A DNA stretch of 64,000 bases, taken from contig JAJEKV010000002.1 of the NCBI GenBank assembly GCA_021234155.1, positions 10,220,725-10,284,724 of the forward strand, given 5' to 3'. Positions 10,713 to 22,800 of this stretch are shown piece by piece. Position numbers and translations under genes: made by a program. The notes below the pieces were generated by a model, which saw only the letters and a list, made by a program, of their open reading frames with translations, was not told the DNA's origin and did no database searches. The first letter of the stretch is position 1; every line of letters starts with the position of its first letter. The DNA comes from Isoetes taiwanensis. Taxonomy: Eukaryota > Streptophyta > Lycopodiopsida > Isoetales > Isoetaceae.

Positions 10713-12895
10713 AATCGGGGCGGTGCACCGTACACGGCAAATAGAGAGATTGATCTCAACATGGAAGGCTAACGGTACACGCGCGATCGAGGCAAATCAA
10801 AGGGAATAAGGCAATTAGGAATCACCTTGAAAGTCAGATACATGCCATGGAACAAGCTATGAACGGGTTTATGAAGATGGTCCAGAGATTCAAAAGGCTT
10901 AAAAACCATACAAGATCAAAATAAGAACATGTCTGAGACCACTTATAGACAGCAACTGGGAAATGAGCAAGGCGTACGTTATGCAGAGACAAAACTAAAA
11001 GCCATCTGTAACGCTATACGTAACTATCTCAGGTACGAAGCAACATAACCACAACTTGTTACAAGAATCCAAAACAAAATTGTTTGAACATTACAGTGCA
11101 GTATACTTCCACGAGGTCCAGCAAATGCGAGAGAAAAGGCATCGTTCTTAAAGATCCGATATCTAAGAACAAGAGCTTGAAATATGAAATAGAGTCATGC
11201 ACCGGCAGAAGCGCAGGCTTGAGAAACACGATCTTTAAAAACTACGTGACGAGAGTATTTGTGTATCAATAATAGAAAAACAAAAGCGCAACATACAAGT
11301 GGTGACAAATATTTACTTGATTACTAAACATGGAATTAAGAGTTGAAACAACTGCAAAACCCTTCACAACGGTAGTGGTAAGACTAAGTTCATCATTAGC
11401 GGACTTCTGCAAACTTTCTACTGACCAAATTAGGGAACACTTAAAGGGAGCAGGGAGGAAAAATTAATAGAGGCTCAAATGATCTCAGTTAAGATTGAAA
11501 GTAAGCAAAAGCGACCCACTTGTTAAAGGTAAGATTGGAATAAAATTTGCTTGAATGGGCTTCGAATCTCTGATTTTCTTTGGGCGATTATCGCGGTGAA
11601 GCTAACAAGCTTAAGAAGATGTAAAGGAAAGGGAAAAAGCGTTGGCGGCCTTCTAGAAAGCAGAAGACAAATTGAAAAGCCTAATTGAATGGGTAGAACA
11701 GAGCATTTAAAGAAATCGGCGCATTTACAAAGCAGCGGAACAAATAAAGAAACTTTATTATAATGGCGTTCATAAAACTGAAAGGTAAAGAAACACTACA
11801 GTGCAAAGCGGTTTTATAAAATATGTTGTGGTATTAGTTGGTAGCGAGGGGTGAGAGTTGCTTTGAGGAGATGGAGCAGTGAGAAGCTTTAGATGGGCAT
11901 CGCTGGACTGCTAAGTAAGCTTTGGTGGCCGGCGAGCCATAGCAAAGATTAGAACCTTTAAGCCCAAAGCGAAAGCCGGCGTTTCTTGGAGGTCTTACTC
12001 AATTGAGAAGAGCTAGTTTCTTAAGCGTCCGCCGGTAGATTTTATCATTATCACATAGATTAAATTCTCCCCATTTCACCCAGCATTACGACCCGCGTTG
12101 GACCTTCTGTCCCTTATCAAACATAATTTTTACCTGTTGAAATCAAATTGTTACCTTTGTCAATAATAGCCTTGCTAGCTGGGTCCAAGCGTCTTACGGA
12201 GCCGCATATGGCTTTCCAACTCTGCAAATGATTCCTCTACCTCGTTAGAAAATCCCATTTGCTTGATATTTCCGCCAATTTGAGGCGAGGTGCCTAGCTT
12301 TCTTATGCTAGCGTTTGGATTTCTTCACGAAGGGAGGCGACCTTGGTCCAGGCTACTGCGTCTGGCTTTTAGCATTATTCAAAGCGGCAATCTTGGATTC
12401 CATGGCACCTCCTAAGCGGCAATCTTGGATTCAGGGGAGGTTTTCCATAAAAACTGCAACCATCTTTGGAGATTCATCATCGGCAGCCACCTTCGTCTGG
12501 AATCCTCTAAAGAACGGAAGCTTGAGGGATAGGCCTCTTTCCCAGCACGAGAGGATTTGATTTTGGTGCCATTGAGAATACGAAATGAGAAGCTGAGTGG
12601 GATGGTAATGTGGTAATCTCCGCGGCGAAGCGGCAGTCGCGAGGGGCCAAAGAACAAGGCTGGCAATAACTCAAGAAAAGCGAGAAACTAAGGATTAGTC
12701 GAAAGAAATGAAAATTTTGAAGAAAAGCGGCCCTAGAATTGGGTTGAAGCGGAACCCGCTAAAGCGGCGTTGCAAAAGACCACTTGCGTTTGCCAAAAGG
12801 ACTAAATATAAACGAAACAAAGTAATTGAATGTAAGAGAAAGCCGACACAAAAAGTAAGCGGAATCTGGAAATAAACAAAAATATAGGTAGAAAG
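10713..12895. other. 5' internal part of DIRS-like element, no gene recognised
   Basis: Eroded sequence between the A1 repeat and the possible Gag remnant. Open frames are short and without motif. The leader and Gag N-terminus would be expected here. Confidence 0.35.
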
Positions 12896-13064
12896 GGGCT
12901 TGAAACTCAAGAAGAAGAGATGCGTTAGGAAGGCGATGAAGGAAATAGGCGAGACTAGGAGCCTAAAATAGGGGAGCTATCACAAAGGACAAAATAACTG
13001 CAAGCAGCTACCTAGTAGTTCAGAACTTCATTTACCTTCAATTCTATGAAAATGAAGGTAAATG
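12896..13064. repeat. Candidate A1 terminal repeat of the DIRS-like element
   Basis: Direct-orientation partner of 6292-6482. It ends in the same hairpin (13029-13064), with arms CATTTACCTTCA and TGAAGGTAAATG around a different loop. It marks the outer 5' end of the minus-strand element. Confidence 0.7.
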
Positions 13065-13917
13065 TCATGCATCACGTATATATGTATCATAGGGAAATAA
13101 GTTAAATAACAATGGTAATGTGAGGTATGTTAATTAATCATACATGAGGATGCAATTCCTTCCAAGGATAGCTATATGACCTGGGTCCTTGTAAAAATAT
13201 AGATAGAAAATAGAATTGATTATACTTAAGTGCATCTTAGGGATATACTTCCAAGGGTCATGTGCGGGGACCCGAGGGAAGAGAATAAAGCTTACACCTA
13301 ATTCTTGTGTATGATAATTAAGAGCCTTGTCTATGTAACAATATAGGTCTAAAATTAGGGTTATTGTTTAAATAATGTAATCTAAAAGTCGTTAAAATAT
13401 TGCAAAGCTTAGAGTAAAATATAATTGTACTATGGAGTAATGTATCCAGATACTATGATAATGTTAATTCATAAATATTACCTTGGGGTAATTATATGTT
13501 AATCACATGCATTAAGGGCGAGCAAAAATGCGGCTGGGGCGTAATGGGTTGTGTTTAGATTAATTTCATGTGGTTAAGATTAATCTCGCATGCAACTATA
13601 CCGGGTATGGGTTGCATGCGTGATGCCGATGATGGGACCACCGGGGTGATCTGGGGCGTGGTGTAATGTCATTGTAGGCATGGCGGTTACTGGCGGATGA
13701 GTGGAAGGTAAGATTAAAAAGTCTACTTAGTCCCGCGAGTAGGCGACCTCGAAGATAAAGAGGTCATTCGGGAATGCGGTGATAGGAAGCACCTCTAGTC
13801 AATACTGCGGGGAGGACCCTATATCGCTTCCGCGCCCCGTCTGGGGAAGGACTTCCCTATCCCTCCCGCGTCACCGAGGAGGCGCTTAAAAGGGGTGACA
13901 CCGGCACAAAATAAAAA
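13065..13917. other. Gene-free stretch; short similarity to 33.7 kb
   Basis: No gene is seen. A ~70 bp block around 13696-13765 (GAGTGGAAGGTA ... TAGGCGACCTCGAAG) resembles 33718-33785, which lies just beyond gypsy element A. It may be a shared LTR or leader fragment. Confidence 0.4.
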
Positions 13918-13924
13918 CACTACC

Positions 13925-14620
13925 GCGATTTTTTCCCATGGTTATGACGTAAAACCATTTACAAAACCGATACATGTAAATTAGGTTGATTTCATTAAAA
14001 ACCATGTATGGCTAAGTCATTGGTTTCCATACAGTGTTCACTAAGGTTGTTTTAACATGTTTTAATAGGTAGAGTTTTATGTAGCACTTCATGTGTGTGG
14101 TTTATAAATGTGGTATTTTGAGATTTTAAACTATAGGTGGTTTTGTAATGGTGTTCAATATAGTGGTTCTCAACATGTTTAATATGTCGGTTTAATATAG
14201 CACTTCATGTGTGTGATTTGTAAATGTGGTTCTTAGAGTGTTAACCTAGCATGGATAAATATTGTGGTAAGTTTGAATGTTTTCAATGCATAAGTCACCA
14301 TTGGTTTACAGTCCACAACCTTTCATGTTTGGATTCATTGAAAAATAAATGGATTTAAATAGTAGGATGCAATGGTTTCTTAACATCACGATTTTTGCAA
14401 CATAGTTAAGGCTGTAAATCACTAGTGTTTTTTGTTGTTCAAAGCATTTCAAGTTAGCTATTGATTAATATCTCATTTATATAATAGCGCCAAATGTAGT
14501 GGTTTTATTCCTAATCACAAATGTTTTTGTTGTTCAAAAGCATTTTCCAAGTTAGTTTATTAACACCTCATTATATTACTCATTATATTATGGCTTTACA
14601 TAAGTGGTTTATTTGATGAA
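13925..14620. repeat. Subterminal motif array, left
   Basis: Many copies of GTGGTTTnTAAATGTGGT-like words, including a diverged duplicate of TATG/ATAGCACTTCATGTGTGTG at about 14080 and 14198. The polarity is opposite to the array at 19.1-19.8 kb. Confidence 0.5.
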
Positions 14621-15365
14621 TAATTTAACACTTTCCAATTCAGCATCTAACATGATGGCATATTGCATATTTCCAAAGCAATCAACATGCATCCAAATTT
14701 TTGCGGTTTGAGGCCGAGGAATTGAACCTCGGATCCAGCCATAGTATCACCTTGAGGATATAGCAACACACTTAACAAAACATAGCAATATAGACACTTT
14801 ATGAACACTTGATGGAGGAGTCTACCCATGCCTTTACATCAAAAGAAATACAAAACAGTACTATTATTAACTTTGGAGAGCAAGAAAACATCATGTCATA
14901 TTTAAAAATTGAAAACCAAGATAAATTTAGAGCAGCAATTGTGAACTACAGCAGAAAAGTGGCAACAAGTTATTCAAATGCAATATAATATCCAGAATAG
15001 CACAAATCTGAATTAAAACGAAAACAACACAACTAGAACATGTAGTAAAAAAAGTAATGAAGATTGAGCCAAAACTCTGGCTATAACCCATCTAGGGAAG
15101 CCTATAACTGATTTTTTGCAAAGATCTCTAATGCAATATATGCAATGGAAGTTCAGATGAGTAAGGACTGCATCTCTTAAAATCTCTATGCAGCAGATGA
15201 GGTCGATTAGTGAGGCATTATATCACTTAACCCTGTTGTGATTTTTCACTAACAAGAGAAAACTGACTACCTCTGTTTTACTTTGGCCTTCTGGAGCTAC
15301 TGATACTTCTTTTCAAGGACAATCCTTTCTTATTTAGTTCAGGAACAAACCAACCCTGCATTTTT

Positions 15366-15515
15366 CTATTCATAACATTTCATGGCTGGCAGAGGTTCTT
15401 GCATCTCTAAGGCAATGATATTACCCTTCTCTGTCATGATGTAGGCAAGGCAGTTAGCTGCATGGGGAAATGCTAGGATAATTCCAACTTCAAAAATTAA
15501 GCGCCTTAAAGTGAT
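15366..15515 (-). pseudogene. Coding-like terminal exon, unidentified protein
   Basis: On the minus strand an AG acceptor (plus 15516-15517) could open a 49-codon frame ending in TAG at 15366-15368. The peptide begins ITLRRLIFEVGI, continues ILAFPHAANCLAYIMTEKG and ends in EMQEPLPAMKCYE. Its balanced composition and clean frame are unlike the surrounding noncoding AT-rich DNA. I do not recognise the family. It could be the last exon of a small gene, possibly with 16089-16226 as first exon, or a gene fragment carried inside the candidate transposon. No intact path between the two was found. Confidence 0.4.
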
Positions 15516-16088
15516 CTGGCCTCAACGAAATCAAATCCCTAGATGCATCCTGGGATCCTACGAGTATTATACTAGTTACATGCTTTCGAGGCAGCAACAG
15601 GGCTGAATCTAAATACTCCTGTGTCCAAACCAGATAAGGAAATAAATCAACAAGATTTCAATTTTCCGTACAATGACCAGATTATACAGAACCCATGATA
15701 ACAGATTCTTTGTTTTTTTATACTAGCGAAGACATAAGAAAATGGGATCTAAGAACGAAATGAAACTGGATTCAGCCAAGGAGGCAAATCAGAAGAAAGA
15801 GAATCAAATGCAAATCCATGTGCCTAAGAGCAAGCACTTAAAGGAACCAAGGCAAAAGTACAGCAAGAGACAGACTCATTACAGATTGCAAGGCCTGTCA
15901 GAAACAACACGGCCAGTCAAGTATAATAGAGTTAGCTAGGCTGATTCTACACCATACCCTCTCCTGTATTAAAAAGAAGAACCACACAAAATACAAGCAT
16001 GAACAAAAGCAAATAAATGCACAGAATAATAGGACTACAGACTCAAACTAGCCAGCGTTGCCAGAAATTACCCTTGACTCAATCGTTG

Positions 16089-16226
16089 CTATCTAAGGAA
16101 GAAAAACCCTCTGCTGGAGCAGATTGGCTTCTGAGATTTCGTGGATTTTCTTCGAGGACGCAGCAAAACTTCAAGAGAACTCGCCATGCAAGATTGGCTA
16201 CAGAGAGGAGCAGGCGCAGCCTCCAT
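16089..16226 (-). pseudogene. Coding-like first exon, plastid-transit-like N-terminus
   Basis: A 45-codon minus-strand frame starts MEAAPAPLCSQSCMASSLEV and continues rich in Ser, Arg and Lys with almost no acidic residues, the composition of a chloroplast transit peptide. It stops at TAG (16089-16091) a few bases before a GGTAATT that could be a donor. The stop makes it either a broken exon or a chance frame. It lies ~570 bp upstream (minus strand) of the unidentified terminal exon. Confidence 0.3.
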
Positions 16227-16399
16227 CGGAATTCGAATCTGCTTCTTTGGTTCTGCATAAAACAAAACTCCGCGAAGGTGCCGTTCTGTTCTAGATGGGT
16301 AAACCCCTAAGCCTAAACCTAAACATAATGGGAAAGAATTGAATGATTGTCCACAAAATAAGATAACGTTAGTTGTTTTTACCTTCATAAATTCACATG

Positions 16400-17760
16400 A
16401 TGATATACTTAGCTATGCATGAGCATCTTTTTGAAAGGCACCATCGTTAGCACACGCTTTGCATGCAAGGCTTTTTTGCTTGCCAATGCCAAATGTCAAA
16501 CATGCATAAGAAATGCATGCGAAAACACTAAAAAATGCATGCCAAAGTTCCGAATTTTAATGATATGCATTGGCCTAAGAGGAGATAAAAAATGTCTCAA
16601 CATGTTCACGTCATGGATTTACCCCAAAGTACATAAGTATCCCAGTTCAGTCGAAATTTCTGAATGTGGATATTTCAATGCTTTCAGTATATATTCCTAT
16701 ATATCATATTGGATAATCACCTAATGTTGTCAATAGTTAAAAAGAAGGAAAAGCGGGACAAAATTTTGCCAAATTTTGATGCCAAGAAAATCTTACCGGC
16801 ATTATGGAGTGACCAAAAATGTCACAGATCTTGAAAACGTTTTTGAAGCAGAGTTAGCAAATGTGCACAAAACTTTTAGACAAGTTAGCAAATGTACTAG
16901 GCTATGCGGGGCATTTAGTAATTGTTTGTTGTTTGTAATATTTGAGATGGCATTACTAGTTTTGCATTGGGCGTTAGAGAGATGGCATTACTAGTTTGTG
17001 TTCACTTTCGGAATATTCTGATGTTATTTTTGAGGGTGCTTCACTTGCTTAGATCACATATCTCATATGCTTATGAAAGACAATTTTTGCTCACGTTTGG
17101 AAGGGCTCTTTTTGTATATGTGTGATCATTTTTCATTTGGGAGTTGGATCACTTTCGATAGAAAAGTGGATTGGAAGTTGGCATGAGGAAATGTTTTTTT
17201 TGTTTGCATGAGGAATAACATTTATATTTGCACTTGACCCTAATGTGTTGTGGCATTTTTCTATATGTATGTTGCTCTAAAAGGTAAGACAATAACATCC
17301 TTCATTGGTATTAGGCAGTAGAAGCATTTCTACTTTCGTTTTGGGGCAACTTTGTTGAGTTGATCCGAAGTCTTCAAGGGAAGCTTGAGAACTTTGAATA
17401 TTGAAAAGGATTAAGAAGGATTACGCAATTTATATGAATCAATCTATCATTTTATCTCCCATTCTACATACGGTATATATATATGAGGAACCTATATTTA
17501 AAGCATGATAAATGTGTTGCTCATGGAGGCTTACTAAAGGCGGTATTTCATTATCCTTCTTTAGAAAATATTGGCTTCAAATTTTGAGAGATTTCTACTA
17601 AGGATAAACCATGATGGAGCATCACCATAAATATTGGGCATTGCGGCCAAGGAATGGACATGTGTAGAAGGCTCAAATACATTTCATACCATAGATAATC
17701 CTGAGAATGCATGGTTCCACATCCTGCTCGAGGGGATGTGGTATTGGAAATACTTGTTAA
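16400..17760. other. Gene-free stretch
   Basis: AT-rich sequence with no recognised motif. The word CATGCA recurs around 16420-16545. Confidence 0.4.
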
Positions 17761-18032
17761 GGGGGTATTGACTTGTGAGTATGAGCAAGGGGGTATTGAC
17801 TTGCAAAATAGTGGCCTTAGTTTGAAGCAGGCCTAATACCCCACAACAACTTATTCCACAAGTCCTAATACCCCTTTTTTTGGGACTTTTTGGGATAGGG
17901 GGTTGGAGCGAGGAGGAATGGGTGAGTATTTGACACACTGTATCAACCCAAGGTGGGGGGTATTGACTTGTGGAATAAGTGTGCATGTTGAAACCACGAG
18001 TCCTAGCCCTTATTCCACAGGTCAAATACCCC
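17761..18032. repeat. Cluster of GGGGTATTGACTTGTGGAATAAG motifs
   Basis: A ~23 bp word occurs forward at 17957-17979, reversed at 17850-17874 and 18009-18032, and as forward partial copies at 17761-17777 and about 17788-17803. The copies differ by one or a few bases. Such alternating orientation can fold into several hairpins and is typical of foldback or transposon subterminal DNA. No gene is present. Confidence 0.7.
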
Positions 18033-19130
18033 ACGGAATCAAGGTCCAAAATGGGTGCCAAATAAATGCAAACTTTCAAGTATGAGATTTGGAATATGCA
18101 CATCATTTCGCCTCTACATTTCAACCTCTAAATGTACATTAGGTATGAAACAAAATGTGAATATGAGAGATCTTTTTGTTTGAAGAGATTATTCATTCCT
18201 TAAGATCTTTGAAGATACTACTTAGATATCACAACAAAGGAACAATGTCCGAAAGTCCTCCTTATATCTCTCTTCACAGTTTGCATCTCACGGAGTTCTA
18301 TCCGGTGCCAATTTAAGCATGTAAATAGATTTCCATCTAGACATTCTATATATGGCCCGAACTCGAGGTTTGAACCTTGTAAAAAGCTCTAGATGCATAA
18401 ACTTAGAAGAATATGTCCATAAAGGTCTCACTTTATAAAAACAAATGCAAACTATATATAATATTTTGTAGAAGTAAAGCAAGGGAAATATCAGATTTGG
18501 CATCACGCTGATTAGCTTTGAACAAACAAGCGAGGAATCTGTTACGGCAAAAGGGAAAGCGCCAACAAATGGAGTTTAGAAATTAAATATAGGCGAAGTC
18601 TTTATCCGTTTAACTTCATTGGAGTGCATCTAAATTTTGCTCTTTCACGAGGCAAATTTCCATATGAAACTTGATAAAAATGTGAATTGATGCATCTAAG
18701 CATAGTCAACCAATATCGGCACATGATAGAGAGTCATGCCAATGTTTGCACTTTTATCGCATTACTTTCAGTTTTAGAAAAAATACTATACTATTGCAAT
18801 AGAACCGGAATTGAATAACTAGAGCGTTGCACATGCTGACATCTATGAATGTTTTTGTTTGGAAGCTCAGCTAAGGTGCATGGGGAATTGTTCATAACCA
18901 CACACCACCCTAAGTCTGGAAACTCCCTCCCCAATTATATACATGATTAAAATTATTTTTAAATTGCCTAGAAAGGGGTACAAAAACTATCCTGATGTCG
19001 GGATTTTTCCCTCTCCTAAATTTATCAACAACTGCTTTAACCACCACATTGTCATGAAGATAGGAGGGCCATAGAAATGAAAGAAGAGTTGAAAACCACT
19101 ATTGCATCTGGTTTTCAAAACAAATTACAA
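18033..19130. other. Gene-free stretch
   Basis: No conserved motif in either strand. Confidence 0.4.
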
Positions 19131-19199
19131 AAAACTAAGAATGACAGAATTAAAAAAAGGTGCCTTTTGTATTTGGGCATTTACTCATTTACTTGATAT

Positions 19200-19802
19200 T
19201 TAATTTAAGTTTGAACATTATCTATAGTGGTTTTGATGCTTGAGTTAATTCACGACAATTGGTTTTGGGTTCCTTATGAAGGTAACCACTATGGATAACC
19301 ACATCTTTTTACGTAATATCTATGAGTCATTACCATGATAATTAACACAAATTATTAAAACGTACACTTTAAACCACAAGCTAGTCTATAAAATACATTG
19401 TATTAAGCAAAAACTGGCATTGAATAACCCATAGCAAAATAAGTGGTATAAAACACCACACCATAAATTATTTAAACTTCTCTAAGCAATATAACAACCA
19501 AGAAACCAACATAAATAACCATTTGCCATACTTATAGTAGCATTGAAAAACCATGCCTAGAAACCAATGTCGATTTAATAAACCATGCTATCTTGAAACA
19601 ACATGAACTGGCCAACATTATCTTTAAAACCATGTAGTAAACTAATATGGTTTTAATAAGCCACACTATAAGAAAAAATCAACATGAATAATAACCCGCA
19701 CATTACTAGTTATAGAAAACCACTATGCTATATGTAGTTTTAATGGGAAATAGTACATAGCATTAAAACCATCTATAGTGGTTTTGTTAGTTTATAGTAG
19801 TG
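19200..19802. repeat. Subterminal motif array, right
   Basis: Repeated AAACCAC, ATAACCA and TATAGTGGTTTT words. An internal CACTATAAGAAAAA (from about 19664), like the CACTACAAGAAAA end common in plant CACTA elements, and a TATAGTGG about 115 bp further on could also bound a small CACTA-type MITE. Confidence 0.5.
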
Positions 19803-22800
19803 GTTAAATTTTTTGGGTGCCTTGTGTAGGCATGAAAGTCATATAGGCATTATAGGTATTTGTCTCCCGCGAGCCGCGATGGAAAAGCATCCTCTTCCTG
19901 GCAGGAGATTAGTCAAGCGCATTCATGGCAGATAGATGGGGTGGTTCCTTATAACCAACTTTACATTAATATTTCTAGCGTGGTGTGAATCCGGGGAGGC
20001 CAATGAGAGCGAAGAGCGTGAGGAATTGCATCGCGAGCACTTGTATAGATAGTTCTAGGTAGTTGTGATTTCTACCATTTGAAATAATTGCCCAAATCTT
20101 GTGTAAGCTAGTAAATATGTAATTATAGATATAAATACAAAAGAGTGTCACGAGGATTTCAAAGGTGCAAGACTTGCAGCAATTTTGTTATAGCATTGTT
20201 GCAAGGCATGAAAAATACCTTGGAAGTGTAAAATTTTGTATGGGGAATTGATAAACTTTTGATAAACTTTGATAAACTTGAGTATTATTAAGTAAGGTTA
20301 GTAATTACCTTTAAGCGTTGATTAAGTTATGAAGTGATAAGTTAAGTGGATAATGAAATAGATACGGTAATGTCTTGAAGCATTGCCTTAGAGTAACTCA
20401 AAGATATTTGTGTAACTATAACCGTAGTATGCATCAAGTTGGGTTACGCAATGAGGGAAAGGAATCCCAAGGTGGGGAGAACCTTGATCTTTGTAGGAAC
20501 TGACATCATTTTAAAGGTAAGGGAGAATGTGGCGTTCCAACCTGATGCTCTGATCCTAAAAGATGTATCGCGTACTAAAGAGATGCAACTAGCTCGAGAA
20601 GATCCCAAAGCGGTGCCAAAAGGATGCACCGGGTGTTTTTCTTGACTAGGTATGGGAAAAGTGGAGCGAATTTTGGGGCGCCTATCACGAGGAAAGAAGT
20701 TGCGGTCGTATGGCGGGTTTCCTCACTTAAGATCGTCTATTTTTGATATATAGGTATCACCCGAGAGTAGAAGGCACAAGGATTGGATGATCTTGGGTAC
20801 TCTCTGTTCTAGATAGGTCCATCGAGGAAGTTGTCTACAAGAAAAGCACGTCTGCTTGACAAGCACTTGACATCTTTCGAAGATGCATCGCGAGTCGCTA
20901 AAAAAATATGAAAGTCACGAAAAAGGCATTGTGAAGAAGCTGCAAAGGCTCACGGGGAGACTTCATGTATTGCTCGAGGCCAGGCTTAATGCAAAAGCCT
21001 AAGCGTATCGATGATGACATTAAAGAAATATGTGTTTTGGTCAAAAGATTTTGTGAGAGGAAAACCCAAAAGGCGAAGAATAGCTGGCAACTCTAAAGGG
21101 ATTCACACGAAAGTGGCGTCGACCCTAAAGAAAAGTTGCTTTGGTAGAAGCAGGCCGCGAGAAGGCCGGAGTCACCACTTTTCTATAAAGGTGTCCGGTT
21201 TTAAATGTGCCTTACCGGACGTGGGTGATGGGCCCAGCGGAAACACTACTCTATTTATTTCTTGTGCCCGTGGCACAAGATGGACATAAGATGATTGCCA
21301 ACACATTCTTCAACACATGCGATTGGTTTCACGGCCAGAGATGCATTATCTTATAAGTGGCAGTTTGTCACTCAGGCATATCCTAAGCCTATGCACTAGG
21401 CTAGCGCAAATGATCTCGAATGCATTAAAGTGATAGAGCCAAGCGTGGCAATGGAGTAAAACAAAGATAGTAGGATTTAGTACCGAAAATAAAGATCTCA
21501 CATGTGCTAATCCTTGCCAGTAGCGTACTATGGATGATAAAAGAATATAGAAAGACTTCAGGGGAAGCGGAAGGTAGAAGATTGTAGCGATTTTCTCGGC
21601 TAGATACGAACTAAGTGAAAGAATGTTTTTATGCTCGAGATCAATTGCGAATATAAAGGAAGAAGGCTACTTGAGATGTGGATGCGGACCTTATAGAGGG
21701 AGACGAAGAGGAAGAGGAAGAAAGAAAAGCTGGAATTAGAGCCACGTCCTTTGTTCACCGATCAAGTATAGCAGACTCTGTGGCGCATAGGGGAGAGCTA
21801 AAAGCAAGTACTGGTTTTCTTTGGCCCTTTCGAGGTTTTTGATTGAAGCCTTCTGCCACTTCTGCAGTCAAGCGTGTTGGGAGTTTTCATGTTGGAGGTT
21901 ATATGGTGAGGGAAGCTCACGAGAGCTAGCTAGGAAATGCCGAAGAGTGTGGTCTCACGATGGGTCAAGCGAGAGGACTTCCTTGATATTTTTTAGTGTT
22001 AGAGGTGGCACCTAGGGGTCAGATGGGTAGTGCAAAGTAAAGCTTCCACCCTCTAAGTCAATTGCCTCGGTCGTGCGAGGAAGCGGGAACAAATGAAGCC
22101 CGAGATGGAGCACATAAAAGATGAAAGATCTAGAGCAACTGACACATTTGGTTAGCTATAGCGTTAGAGGCAGATTACCTATACTTCAATCACATTTGAA
22201 ATTCCGGCGAAGGGGATGCGTAAGATAACACAAACCAAAGACAAAATCAGGAATGTCTGATGGATTAGGAAAGCTCTAGTAGGGTTAGCATAAAGAGCCG
22301 TGAAGTATCAGCCATAGTTCAAGCACTAAGTGATGTAGTTGGCGCCGGCCAGGCCGAACAGCAGAGAGTAAAAGCTCATCATTCGCGAGGAGTTGAACAT
22401 GAACGAGAAGGTATGTTCTTCAAGCACAAATGAAAATCAGCGCCGGTAGCGATTTCAAGACTCTTTTCCTTGTCTCACAAGTGTGTGCTTTCTTATTATT
22501 CTGAGACCCTAAACCGGTTTTCCTCCAAAATTAGGTGTTGATTTGAATGGGTGTAGCGTTACCTAAAAGCTGTAATTCGATCTATCATGGTATGCCACGA
22601 GAAACCATTTGAGCCGCGTCACGAGAAATGGGTATATCGCGACCATATCGAAGGAGATGTTAGACCAAGCTTTCACTTTATTTGTTGTGCAATTTGGTAA
22701 AATTGATGGAAAATAGAAATATCTGAGGAAGTTTTGAGAGTAGTTCTTTGAATTACATAGAAATTGGGCATCTGTTTGGGATGAGCAAATGTAAAGTCAT

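Larger units (their letters stand above)
5463..13064 (-). mobile_element. Decayed DIRS/Ngaro-like tyrosine-recombinase-type retrotransposon
   Basis: Reading the minus strand from 13.06 kb down, the order is repeat A1, a possible zinc-knuckle Gag remnant (~10.7-10.2 kb), reverse transcriptase (9.5-8.9 kb), RNase H (8.6-8.1 kb), a WGPHDRF domain (~8.1-7.9 kb), an unreadable stretch where a recombinase would be expected, then repeats B1, A2 and B2. The RT words YHHVDINP and CIPYIDD and the later WGPH..DRFA-type word are characteristic of the DIRS/Ngaro group and do not occur in Ty3/gypsy or Ty1/copia RTs. All frames are broken by indels and stops, so the copy is dead. The tyrosine recombinase itself could not be recognised, so the class rests on RT, RNase H and repeat architecture. 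Such elements are known from green algae and many animals and fungi and, to my knowledge, are seldom described in land plants. Confidence 0.7.
13918..19802. mobile_element. Candidate CACTA-like DNA transposon
   Basis: A CACTAC at 13918-13923 and a GTAGTG at 19797-19802 could be the two ends. The first ~700 bp inside the left end is full of GTGGTTT/TATAGTGG words, and the last ~650 bp is full of the reverse complement (AAACCAC, ATAACCA). Mirrored subterminal arrays of short motifs are typical of CACTA elements. Beyond the six end bases the two termini are not clearly alike, the flanking triplets differ (AAA and GTT), and no transposase is seen, so this is a structural proposal only. Confidence 0.35.
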
